Source: Deltaproteobacteria bacterium (lineage in GTDB: Bacteria; Desulfobacterota_C; Deferrisomatia; Deferrisomatales; JACRMM01). Taken from it: 5,888 bases of DNA. Made by a program: the position numbers and the translations under genes. Each line of letters opens with the position of its first letter. The first letter of the stretch is position 1. The stretch covers positions 1-5,888 of the forward strand of contig JACRCS010000559.1 of NCBI GenBank assembly GCA_016218905.1, written 5' to 3'. The notes under the pieces were generated by a model, which was not told the origin of the DNA, made no database searches, and worked only from the letters and a program-made list of their open reading frames with translations. Below, one piece after another: positions 1 through 5,734 of this stretch.

Positions 1-315
1 AGGGCGCTGCAGCGAAAGGTGAAGCTGGTGGAAGACGCCGTCGCCACGCGCAAGTTCTATGAGGAGCAGAAGTCGACCAGTACGGTCGAGATCACCACGC
101 GCAGGGGCGAGGTCTTCCGCAGGCACGTCGAGTACCCGAAGGGCGAACCCGAGAACCCGTTACGGCCGGAGGAACTTCGGGGAAAGCTCGCGAACATGGC
201 TCGGGAGGCCGGACTCTCCGGGGCCCAGACCGAGCAGCTTCTCGTCAGGCTGGGTGCCTTGGAGCGGCTGGAGAGCATTCGGGACTTGAGCCCGTTCCTG
301 GTCCCGCGAGGGTAG
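1..315 (+). CDS. MmgE/PrpD family protein, C-terminal part (5' end outside window)
   Basis: The reading frame is open from base 1 to the TAG at 313-315, giving 104 visible residues. A GTG at 19 could formally start it, but the frame continues to the window edge and the protein matches only the end of its family, so this is a partial gene. It resembles the C-terminal domain of MmgE/PrpD proteins (2-methylcitrate dehydratase, cis-aconitate decarboxylase and relatives): a strand of the type VEITTRRGEVFRRHVEYP, then PKGEPENPL at about residues 46-54, then EELRGKL and a helical tail. The pattern 'dG...R.v..PKG.p.NPl...El..K' is characteristic of this domain. The catalytic region lies upstream, so the reaction is unknown; family members mostly dehydrate or decarboxylate branched tricarboxylic or dicarboxylic acids in the cytoplasm. 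It ends 62 bp before the acyl-CoA dehydrogenase gene on the same strand and probably shares its transcript. Confidence 0.8.
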   Translation, partial: RALQRKVKLVEDAVATRKFYEEQKSTSTVEITTRRGEVFRRHVEYPKGEPENPLRPEELRGKLANMAREAGLSGAQTEQLLVRLGALERLESIRDLSPFLVPRG

Positions 316-377
316 CAGGCCCCTTCGCGGCCGACTCGAGCTTGTCGTGGACCTCAGGCGCAACGTAGGAGGACGAG

Positions 378-1595
378 ATGGACTTTGAGCTGAGCGAAGA
401 ACAGAAGGCCTTGGTCGCACTGATGAAGGAGTTCTGCCTCCGGGAGGTGGACCGGAAGGCGCTGGACGAACTGGCGGACAGGCCGATCCCGCCCAACGCG
501 ACCAAAGAGGATCTCATGGCTCGCGTGCCGTGGGACCTCATCAGCAAGGCGCACGACGTCGGGTTGCGGCAGTTGGCCGTCCCCACGGAGTACGGCGGCG
601 GCGGCTACTGCCAGACCGGGGGCTGGCTCACTCTCACGCTTCTGGCGGAAGCCGCCGGCTACTACGGCGGCCAAATCGGGCGGCTCTTCACGATTCCCTG
701 GAATCACTGCGTCCGCCTCGTGTACGCGCCCCCCGCCGTACAGGAAGTCTTCTTCACGAACTTCATGAAGAACCGGCGGACCATGACGGCCGCTTCCCAC
801 TCGGAGCCGGACCACGGGTCGGATGTATTGCTCCCGTACGACGAGCCGGGAGTCTCCGGAAAGGTCACGGCCGTCCGGGACGGGGACTACTGGGTAATCA
901 ACGGCGACAAGATGTTCTGCACCGGCGGGGGCGTGTCGGACTACATCTCCGTGACGGTGAGGACCGATCCCGACGGCCCGATCTCCAAGTCGCAGACGCA
1001 GTTCCTGGTCGACACGAGTCTGCCCGGGTGGTCGATCGCGCGCGTCAACGACATGATGGGCAACGAGATCACCTCGAATGTTCAAATGCGCTTCGAGAAC
1101 GTGCGAGTCCACAAGAGCATGATGCTCACCGAGCTGAACGGGGCTTCCAAGAACCTGCGGTCGGGTCTCGCGGCCAAGAGCCTTCACTTCATGACCTCTT
1201 TGGGCGACTGTCAGTACGTGTGGGAGCAGATCAGAGATTTCGCGAAGAACAGGATCCAGGGTGGAAAGCCGATCATCCAGCACAAGAACATCGGCCCCAT
1301 GGTTGCCGAGGCTGATCTCATGCTTCGGACGGATCGGCTCCTTCAGTACAAGTTCGCGTGGGACTGCGACCAGGAGAAGCCCGGAACCTTGGTCGATCCC
1401 TTGGGCTTCTGGTACATCAACCACTATCACAAGCTGGCGTGCATGCGTCTCATCGAAGTGGGTTTCGAAGTGTACGGAGGAATGGCTCCCCAGAAAGAGC
1501 TCTCTTTCGAACGCTTCGTCCGCCTCCATCAGAGCATCCTGCACGGGGGCGGCACCGGCATCCTGAACCTGGTCAAGGCGGCGAAGGTGTTGTAG
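378..1595 (+). CDS. Acyl-CoA dehydrogenase family flavoprotein, atypical active site
   Basis: This 405-residue protein has the usual acyl-CoA dehydrogenase length and order. The N-terminal helical domain begins MDFELSEEQKALV, and VGLRQLAVPTEYGGGG lies at 61-76. The middle beta domain has SEPDHGSD at 142-149 and WVINGDKMFCTGGGVSDY at 172-189, which correspond to the family's substrate/FAD loops (TEPgaGSD; W.inG.K.fiTnG..AD). The C-terminal helical domain has R-I-Q-G-G-K-P at 292-298 and VYGG at 365-368. The start is fixed by AGGAGG at 367-372, 5 nt before the ATG. By family knowledge it should oxidise an acyl-CoA to the 2,3-enoyl-CoA and hand electrons to ETF, whose genes follow directly. Oddly, the site that carries glutamate in MCAD-type enzymes (IYEGT) reads HGGGT (389-393), with Gly391 in the Glu place, and the alternative helix-G position used by isovaleryl- and long-chain enzymes aligns with Ala266. 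Family is certain; substrate and even dehydrogenase activity are not. Confidence 0.93.
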   Translation: MDFELSEEQKALVALMKEFCLREVDRKALDELADRPIPPNATKEDLMARVPWDLISKAHDVGLRQLAVPTEYGGGGYCQTGGWLTLTLLAEAAGYYGGQIGRLFTIPWNHCVRLVYAPPAVQEVFFTNFMKNRRTMTAASHSEPDHGSDVLLPYDEPGVSGKVTAVRDGDYWVINGDKMFCTGGGVSDYISVTVRTDPDGPISKSQTQFLVDTSLPGWSIARVNDMMGNEITSNVQMRFENVRVHKSMMLTELNGASKNLRSGLAAKSLHFMTSLGDCQYVWEQIRDFAKNRIQGGKPIIQHKNIGPMVAEADLMLRTDRLLQYKFAWDCDQEKPGTLVDPLGFWYINHYHKLACMRLIEVGFEVYGGMAPQKELSFERFVRLHQSILHGGGTGILNLVKAAKVL

Positions 1596-1657
1596 CGGGA
1601 CGAGCGCACGTGGCGGGCCCGGAGCAATCCACGAACCACGCGAGCCGGGGTGAGGTG

Positions 1658-2443
1658 ATGCACATCGTCGTCTGCGTGAAAGAGCTCATCGATCCCGAAC
1701 TGCCTCCGGAGAACTTCAAGGTCGATCCGGGCACGAGCACCGTCGCCGGGGCCGGTCGTCTGCCCTTTGTGCTGAACCCGTTCGACGAGCAGGCCGTGGA
1801 AGCCGCGCTGCGGATCAAGGACGCGCTAGGAGCGAGGGTCACGGTTCTCTCCCTCGGGCACGAGGTCCACCTGGAGGTCCTGAAGAAGCCCCTCACCATG
1901 GGCGCCGACGAGCTGATCCTCCTCCAGCACGAGACGTATGCGTTCCTCGACAGCTCGTCGATCGCGTGGGCGCTCGCGAAGGCCATCGAGAAGGTCGGCG
2001 ACGTCGACCTCGTCCTGTGCGGCCGACAAGCCGCCGATTGGGATGCGGGCCAGGTGGGCCTCGGAGTGGCACGGCTGCTCGGCCTTCCCGCCGTCACCAC
2101 GGCCCGGAAGATCGACGTGCTGGACGGAAAGGCCCGCGTCGAGCGGGTCACCGGGGAGGGCTACGAGGTCGTCGAGGTGGCGCTCCCGGCCCTGGTGACC
2201 GTGAGCAACGAACTGGGCCAGGCCCGCTACCCGATCATGGCCAAGCTCCTCGAAGCGGCCAGGAAGAAGCCCACGGTCTGGGGTCCGGAAGAGCTGGGGT
2301 TCGACCTCCCCGAGCGGCAGGTGGAGCTCCTGGAGCTCTTCCAGCCCGTGCACGAAGGCAGCTGCGAGATCGCCGAGGGCGAGAACCCGGAGGAAGCCGC
2401 CGTGAACCTCGCAAGACGACTGCGGCAGGAGAAGCTGCTCTAG
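1658..2443 (+). CDS. etfB: Electron transfer flavoprotein beta subunit
   Basis: This 261-residue protein is the normal size for EtfB. The opening MHIVVCVKELIDPELPP matches the family's 'ivv.vKrv.Dp' start; LNPFDEQAVEAALRIKD at 39-55 matches the 'N.fDe.AvEeAlrlk' motif; CGRQAADWDAGQVG at 121-134 is the nucleotide-binding loop; PALVTVSNELGQARYP at 177-192 precedes the loop that docks onto acyl-CoA dehydrogenases. The tail EEAAVNLARRLRQEKLL is also typical. With EtfA it forms the soluble heterodimer that accepts electrons from acyl-CoA dehydrogenase. I cannot tell from sequence whether the beta subunit binds AMP (classical) or a second FAD (bifurcating). The frame is open far upstream into the preceding gene, but homology begins at ATG 1658. 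The Shine-Dalgarno is compressed (GAGG at 1652-1655, or GGGG at 1647-1650), and an in-frame GTG at 1655 is an alternative start. The TAG stop lies on the edge of an inserted palindromic element. Confidence 0.96.
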   Translation: MHIVVCVKELIDPELPPENFKVDPGTSTVAGAGRLPFVLNPFDEQAVEAALRIKDALGARVTVLSLGHEVHLEVLKKPLTMGADELILLQHETYAFLDSSSIAWALAKAIEKVGDVDLVLCGRQAADWDAGQVGLGVARLLGLPAVTTARKIDVLDGKARVERVTGEGYEVVEVALPALVTVSNELGQARYPIMAKLLEAARKKPTVWGPEELGFDLPERQVELLELFQPVHEGSCEIAEGENPEEAAVNLARRLRQEKLL

Positions 2444-2558
2444 TGTCCCGTGCGGTTAGTTCGTGCATCGCAACCAGTAGGCCGAACGGCGGCGAATCAA
2501 CGCCGTTCGGCCATCTCAGAGGCTGAATAGCAGGCAAGGGCCTTCCAAACGGGACACT
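2442..2558. mobile_element. 117-bp MITE-like palindromic element with terminal inverted repeats
   Basis: The left end AGTGTCCCGT (2442-2451) and the right end ACGGGACACT (2549-2558) are exact reverse complements, 10 of 10 bases. Between them sits a second perfect 12-bp inverted repeat. The element has no meaningful ORF and uses A/T more than the flanking genes. Short length, perfect ends, an internal hairpin and placement exactly in the gap between two normally adjacent genes are what a miniature inverted-repeat transposable element, or the ends of an internally deleted insertion sequence, would look like. I could not find a convincing target-site duplication: the flanks read ...GCTGCTCT on the left and GGAGAGG... 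on the right. The left end provides the AG of the etfB stop codon, and the right end directly abuts the etfA ribosome-binding site. A REP/BIME-like extragenic repeat is the main alternative. Structure is seen directly; mobility is inference. Confidence 0.62.
2480..2512. repeat. Perfect 12-bp hairpin inside the palindromic element
   Basis: GGCCGAACGGCG (2480-2491) and CGCCGTTCGGCC (2501-2512) are exact reverse complements separated by the 9-nt loop GCGAATCAA. In mRNA this would be a very stable GC-rich stem-loop between etfB and etfA. It is followed by ATCTCAGAGG rather than a run of T, so it does not look like an intrinsic terminator. It could stall or attenuate polymerase, protect the upstream 3' end from exonucleases, or be only the core of the mobile element. 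Confidence 0.85.
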
Positions 2559-2570
2559 GGAGAGGAAGGG

Positions 2571-3569
2571 ATGGGTGAGGACCGAAACGTTCTGGTCTAC
2601 GCGGAAGGCGCGGACGGAAGCCTGGGGCCGGTCGCGAAGGAAGTGCTCGGCTGCGGGAGAAGAGTAGCCGCCGCCCTGGGGCAGGAGCTGCACGCGGTGG
2701 TCCTCGGGTCGGGGGTCTCTTCCCTCTGCCGGGAAGCCGGCGCCTTCGGCGCGGACAGGGTCTACGCCGTCGACCACGAGTCGCTCCGGGAGTACGAGGC
2801 CGAACGCTACGCCCTGGCCCTCCTCGAGGTCCTCCGGCGCGCCCGGCCGCGGGTCTTCCTCATGGGGAACACCGGAGTGGGGCAGGACCTCTCGCCGAGG
2901 GCCGCGTACAGCCTCGGCACGTCCACCGTGCTGGACTGCGTCGAGGTCGCGGTCCAGCCGGGGTCCGGTCTGCTGCTCCTGACCAAGCCCGTCTTCGGGG
3001 GAAAGGCGCTCGCTCGGTTCGTCTGCCGCTCCTTTCCCCAGATGGCCACCGTGAGGCCCAAGTCGACGGGCCCGGCGGAGAGGGACGCGTCCCGAACCGC
3101 GGAAGTGGTGGCGATCGGGTTCGAGGAGCTTGCGGGGCAGGTCAAGACCACCCTGCTGGAGAGAGTCGCGCAGGAAGTTTCCGGCATGCGCCTGGAGGAC
3201 GCCGACGTGGTGGTGGCCGGAGGGCGGGGCGTGGGCGGGGCCGACGGCTTCGCCCAGCTCGAGGAAGCGGCGAAGACGCTCAGAGGCGCGGTGGGAGCTT
3301 CGCGGGCGGCGACGGACGAGGGGTGGGCACCGACGACCGTGCAGATCGGCCTGACCGGAAAGATCGTGGCACCGCGGGTCTACCTGGCCGTGGCCCTCTC
3401 CGGCTCGAGCCAGCACCTGGCAGGCTGCTCCGGTTCGGAGGCGATTGTCGCCTTCAACAAGGACCGGCGGGCGAACATCTTTCGGGAAGCCAGGTTCGGC
3501 GTGGTGGGCGACTGGCGGGTCACCGTCCCCGCTTTCCTCAAGGAGCTCGAGGAGCTCTCGAAGAGCTGA
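2571..3569 (+). CDS. etfA: Electron transfer flavoprotein alpha subunit
   Basis: This 332-residue protein has the normal EtfA length. The N-terminal alpha/beta domain ([11 protein letters not shown] at 6-16) is followed by the C-terminal FAD domain, which begins near [11 protein letters not shown] at 213-223. FAD-contacting motifs visible are [11 protein letters not shown] at 242-252 (Ser244-Arg245), GLTGKIVAP at 260-268, SGSSQHLAG at 277-285 with the conserved His282, [13 protein letters not shown] at 292-304 and VVGD at 311-314. Leu261 replaces the glutamine usual in GQTGK, while the following Thr262, the counterpart of the residue near flavin N5 in human ETF, is kept. It pairs with EtfB to carry electrons from the acyl-CoA dehydrogenase towards the quinone pool. 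The start is supported by GAGAGG at 2560-2565, 5 nt before the ATG. The 127-bp gap from etfB is unusually long for this pair and is filled by the palindromic element. The stop lies 13 bp before the next gene. Confidence 0.96.
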   Translation: MGEDRNVLVYAEGADGSLGPVAKEVLGCGRRVAAALGQELHAVVLGSGVSSLCREAGAFGADRVYAVDHESLREYEAERYALALLEVLRRARPRVFLMGNTGVGQDLSPRAAYSLGTSTVLDCVEVAVQPGSGLLLLTKPVFGGKALARFVCRSFPQMATVRPKSTGPAERDASRTAEVVAIGFEELAGQVKTTLLERVAQEVSGMRLEDADVVVAGGRGVGGADGFAQLEEAAKTLRGAVGASRAATDEGWAPTTVQIGLTGKIVAPRVYLAVALSGSSQHLAGCSGSEAIVAFNKDRRANIFREARFGVVGDWRVTVPAFLKELEELSKS

Positions 3570-3582
3570 GGGGAGGCCTTTC

Positions 3583-4059
3583 ATGAACGAAGGGGCGGAA
3601 ACGAAGGGTACTTTGGTGACCGGAGTCATCGGCGAGGACGTCCACATCATCGGCGTGCGGATCCTCGAGCACGTGCTTCGACAGGCGGGCTTCAAGACCG
3701 TCCCCCTCGGCGCTCAGGTGTCCCAGGAGGAGTTCGTGGAGGCTGCGATCGAGACGAACGCCGACGCGATCCTCGTCTCCTCGTTGGGGGGGCACGCGAG
3801 CCTCCTCCTCCCGGGGCTCCGGGGAAAGTGCCAGGAAGCGGGGCTTTCCGACATCCTCCTCTATCTCGGCGGACAGCTCGTCCTCGGCGAGTCGGACTGG
3901 AGCGACTCGGAGAAGGCGTTTCGCGCCATGGGGATCGACAGGGTCTATCCCCCCAACGTGCACCTCGCCCGCGTCGTGCAGGATCTCGAAGGCGACTGCT
4001 CGGCGAGAAGGAGCGCGCGGGGGGCTGATCAGCAGAACCCGGAGGGCCTCCAGCCATAG
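3583..4059 (+). CDS. Cobalamin-binding protein, glutamate/methylaspartate mutase S-subunit family
   Basis: This 158-residue protein matches the small B12-binding subunit of glutamate mutase (about 137 residues in clostridia). The cobalamin signature is complete: D19-x-H21-x-x-G24 (DVHIIG), 41 residues, S66-S67-L68, 27 residues, then G96-G97, the spacing expected of DxHxxG-SxL-GG proteins. His21 would be the lower axial cobalt ligand. VSQEEFVEAAIETNADAILV (46-65) and DILLYLGG (90-97) are highly typical of this subunit. After SSL the usual YGxGE-type segment is replaced by GGHASLLLPG, and about 20 extra polar residues follow the domain (from about 139). In glutamate mutase this subunit works only with a large catalytic E subunit, which is not in the window; its gene could lie outside, or the protein may serve another partner or a B12-sensing role. 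The ATG has GGGAGG at 3571-3576, 6 nt upstream. It lies 13 bp after etfA and 8 bp before dctP. Confidence 0.9.
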   Translation: MNEGAETKGTLVTGVIGEDVHIIGVRILEHVLRQAGFKTVPLGAQVSQEEFVEAAIETNADAILVSSLGGHASLLLPGLRGKCQEAGLSDILLYLGGQLVLGESDWSDSEKAFRAMGIDRVYPPNVHLARVVQDLEGDCSARRSARGADQQNPEGLQP

Positions 4060-4067
4060 GAGATGCC

Positions 4068-5108
4068 ATGAAAAGATCAGGGCTCGCAAAGACATTGGCG
4101 CTGACAACCCTTGCTCTCTTCTTCTGCTGTAACACCTCCCTGGCCGAGAGCTCTAAACCGATCACCTGGAAGCTCCTCGACTACGACTCGCCCGTTGCGA
4201 ACACGGTCTACAATGAGAACCTCTTCCAGTGGTGGGCCAAGGAAGTCAACAAGAGGACGTCGGGACGCATCCAGGTACAGGTCTTCCACTCCGAGATGCT
4301 GGCCAAGACGGGCGATTTCCTCACCGCCCTCGACACCGGGATCGCCGACGTGGCTCACGTACCCATACCGGCGTATCCCGGCCGTTTTCCTGTGACCGAG
4401 TTTCTCACCGACACGCCCGTCTGTTACGGCGACGCGAGACTGATCGCGGCGGTCATCAAGAACCTCACGGCCGCCGGGCTCATGAAGGAGTACGAAGGTC
4501 CGAAACCCGTCAGCCATCTCTATGCGGGCACGATGTGCCTCTTCACGACGAAGAAGAAGATCTCCAAGCTTGAGGATCTGAAGGGTCTCAAGATCAGAGC
4601 TCGAGGCGCCTCTTCGTCGCGGCTTGTCGAAAGCCTGGGCGCTACGCCGGTGACGATCGGGAACGCGGATCTGTATACCGCCCTCGAACGAGGTACCACC
4701 GACGGTCTCGTGACGAGTCTTACGTACGTCGAATACGCCAAACTGTACGAGGTGACGAAGTACTTCGTAGACCACGGCCTGACGGGCGGCGTCAGGTTCC
4801 TGATGGTCGGAAAGCGGCAGTGGAGCAACCTGTCGCCCGATCTCCAGCAAATCCTTCTGCAGTTGGGCGAGGAGACGTCCGCCCGCTACGCCCGGGGTTC
4901 GGTCCTGGAAGCGGAGAAGGGTCGTCAAGCATTCAAGAACAGTGGAGGGACCATCTACAAGCTCGACCCTGAGGAGTGGGGACGCTTCCGGAAAGTGATG
5001 GACTCCGTGGTAGAAGCGCTCTCGGGAGGACTGCAGGCAAAAGGGGTCCGCTGGGCCGAGGTGAAGGAGATCATCGACTCCACCAAGAGGAGCTACAAGC
5101 CCGAATAG
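4068..5108 (+). CDS. dctP: TRAP transporter substrate-binding protein, DctP family
   Basis: This 346-residue protein has a clear Sec signal peptide: MKRSGLAK, a hydrophobic core at about 8-20, and a likely cleavage SLA|E after residue 26. The cysteines at 20-21 are not in a lipobox, so a soluble periplasmic protein is expected. Mature features of the DctP family are FQWWAKEVNKRTSGRIQVQVF (53-73), ADVAHVP (93-99), KLEDLKGLKIRARG (167-180), whose Arg177 aligns with the arginine that grips the substrate carboxylate in DctP/SiaP proteins, and DLYTALERGTTDGL (201-214). It captures an organic acid and delivers it to the DctQM membrane unit. The substrate cannot be assigned; a carboxylate is likely from Arg177. 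The start is set by AGGAG at 4058-4062, which overlaps the stop codon of the preceding gene, so translation may be coupled to it. The first codons are A/T-richer than the body, as is common for signal peptides. Confidence 0.95.
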   Translation: MKRSGLAKTLALTTLALFFCCNTSLAESSKPITWKLLDYDSPVANTVYNENLFQWWAKEVNKRTSGRIQVQVFHSEMLAKTGDFLTALDTGIADVAHVPIPAYPGRFPVTEFLTDTPVCYGDARLIAAVIKNLTAAGLMKEYEGPKPVSHLYAGTMCLFTTKKKISKLEDLKGLKIRARGASSSRLVESLGATPVTIGNADLYTALERGTTDGLVTSLTYVEYAKLYEVTKYFVDHGLTGGVRFLMVGKRQWSNLSPDLQQILLQLGEETSARYARGSVLEAEKGRQAFKNSGGTIYKLDPEEWGRFRKVMDSVVEALSGGLQAKGVRWAEVKEIIDSTKRSYKPE

Positions 5109-5149
5109 AGGGCTCTGCCTTGACCGGGCAGTGAAAGGGAGGCCTACCG

Positions 5150-5659
5150 ATGGGAAGGCGAGTCGAGTTGGCCGAACGGCTGCTGGCGTATGTTGCCGGC
5201 GGAGCGATCGTCGCGATGATGCTCCTCACCACGGCCGATGCCGCGGGGCGGTACCTTCTGAACCTTCCGATCGGCGGCGCGTATGAAGTGACCGAGAAGT
5301 TCTTGATGGTGCTCACGCTGCTCGGGGTCTGTCACGCGTACCGGAACGGGAGCTACGTGCGCCTGACCTTCCTCGTCGAGCGCCTTCCACGGCGGCTCAG
5401 GCTGGCTGTCGACTATCTGGCCCAGACGATCTGCGTCCTCATCAGCCTCCTCATCACCGTTACCACGTTCGTCCAGACGCTGCGCGTCCTGGAGGCTCGC
5501 ACCATCGTCGACGTCCGGTCCCGGGGCGTTCCGCTGTGGCCCGCCTATGGAGTCATCCCCTTGGCCATGGTCTTTCTGTTCCTGGCCCTCTTCGGCGACC
5601 TGAAGAGAGTGGGGCGAGGAAGCTCCCACCTCTTCAGGCAGGGGGAAGCGGATGTCTGA
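5150..5659 (+). CDS. dctQ: TRAP transporter small permease, DctQ family
   Basis: This 169-residue membrane protein has four predicted hydrophobic segments at about 12-31, 48-64, 86-110 and 130-149. The family motif TTADAAGRYLLNLPIGGAYE lies at 27-46, matching the 'D...R..f...i.ga.E' pattern of DctQ small subunits, and GVCHAYRNGSYVRLTFL follows at 59-75. It sits in the cytoplasmic membrane and holds the large DctM channel subunit in a complex that takes substrate from DctP, driven by an ion gradient. GGGAGG at 5137-5142 lies 7 nt before the ATG. It follows dctP by 41 bp. The C-terminus is a short charged cytoplasmic tail. Confidence 0.93.
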   Translation: MGRRVELAERLLAYVAGGAIVAMMLLTTADAAGRYLLNLPIGGAYEVTEKFLMVLTLLGVCHAYRNGSYVRLTFLVERLPRRLRLAVDYLAQTICVLISLLITVTTFVQTLRVLEARTIVDVRSRGVPLWPAYGVIPLAMVFLFLALFGDLKRVGRGSSHLFRQGEADV

Positions 5660-5682
5660 GGGAGGGTCCGGGGTGGAGCGGT

Positions 5683-5704
5683 CCTGCCTCCCGGGAGGGG
5701 CAGG
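5683..5704. repeat. GC-rich inverted repeat between dctQ and dctM
   Basis: CCTGCC at 5683-5688 pairs with GGCAGG at 5699-5704. Inside, TCCC at 5689-5692 faces GGGA at 5693-5696, with two unpaired G on the right arm and a core palindrome TCCCGGGA that must open to form a loop. No T-run follows, so it is not a standard terminator. It lies in the 75-bp gap between dctQ and dctM and could tune transporter mRNA stability or readthrough; it may also be chance in GC-rich DNA. Confidence 0.4.
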
Positions 5705-5734
5705 AGCGCGCCCGCAGCGAGCCAGGGGACACAC

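Noticed and set aside
354..1544. Long minus-strand ORF (396 codons) opposite the acyl-CoA dehydrogenase gene
   Set aside because: It mirrors a clearly recognised gene in the opposite frame; such shadows are common in GC-rich DNA, and its product resembles no family I know.
2480..2520. Intrinsic terminator after etfB
   Set aside because: The stem is strong, but no run of T follows, and termination here would separate etfA from its obligate partner.
2428..2566. Target-site duplication around the palindromic element
   Set aside because: GGAGAA at 2428-2433 resembles GGAGAG at 2559-2564, but it is not adjacent to the left terminus and not identical, so I do not count it.
2235..3695. Long minus-strand ORF (486 codons) across etfB, the element, etfA and the start of the B12 protein
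   Set aside because: It is antisense to three genes with firm family matches and runs straight through an intergenic element. Its composition is the usual shadow of GC-rich codons.
4041..4062. Switch between GGAGG/CCTCC and pairing of CTCC with the dctP Shine-Dalgarno
   Set aside because: The stems are only four base pairs once loops are allowed, and part lies in coding sequence; too weak to claim regulation.
4068..4148. Lipoprotein signal on the DctP protein because of Cys20-Cys21
   Set aside because: The residues before the cysteines (L-F-F) do not form a lipobox, and a good signal peptidase I site (SLA|E) follows.
5115..5131. Hairpin CTGCC/GGCAG between dctP and dctQ
   Set aside because: Only 5 bp with a 7-nt loop and no further extension; such stems are expected by chance in DNA of this composition.
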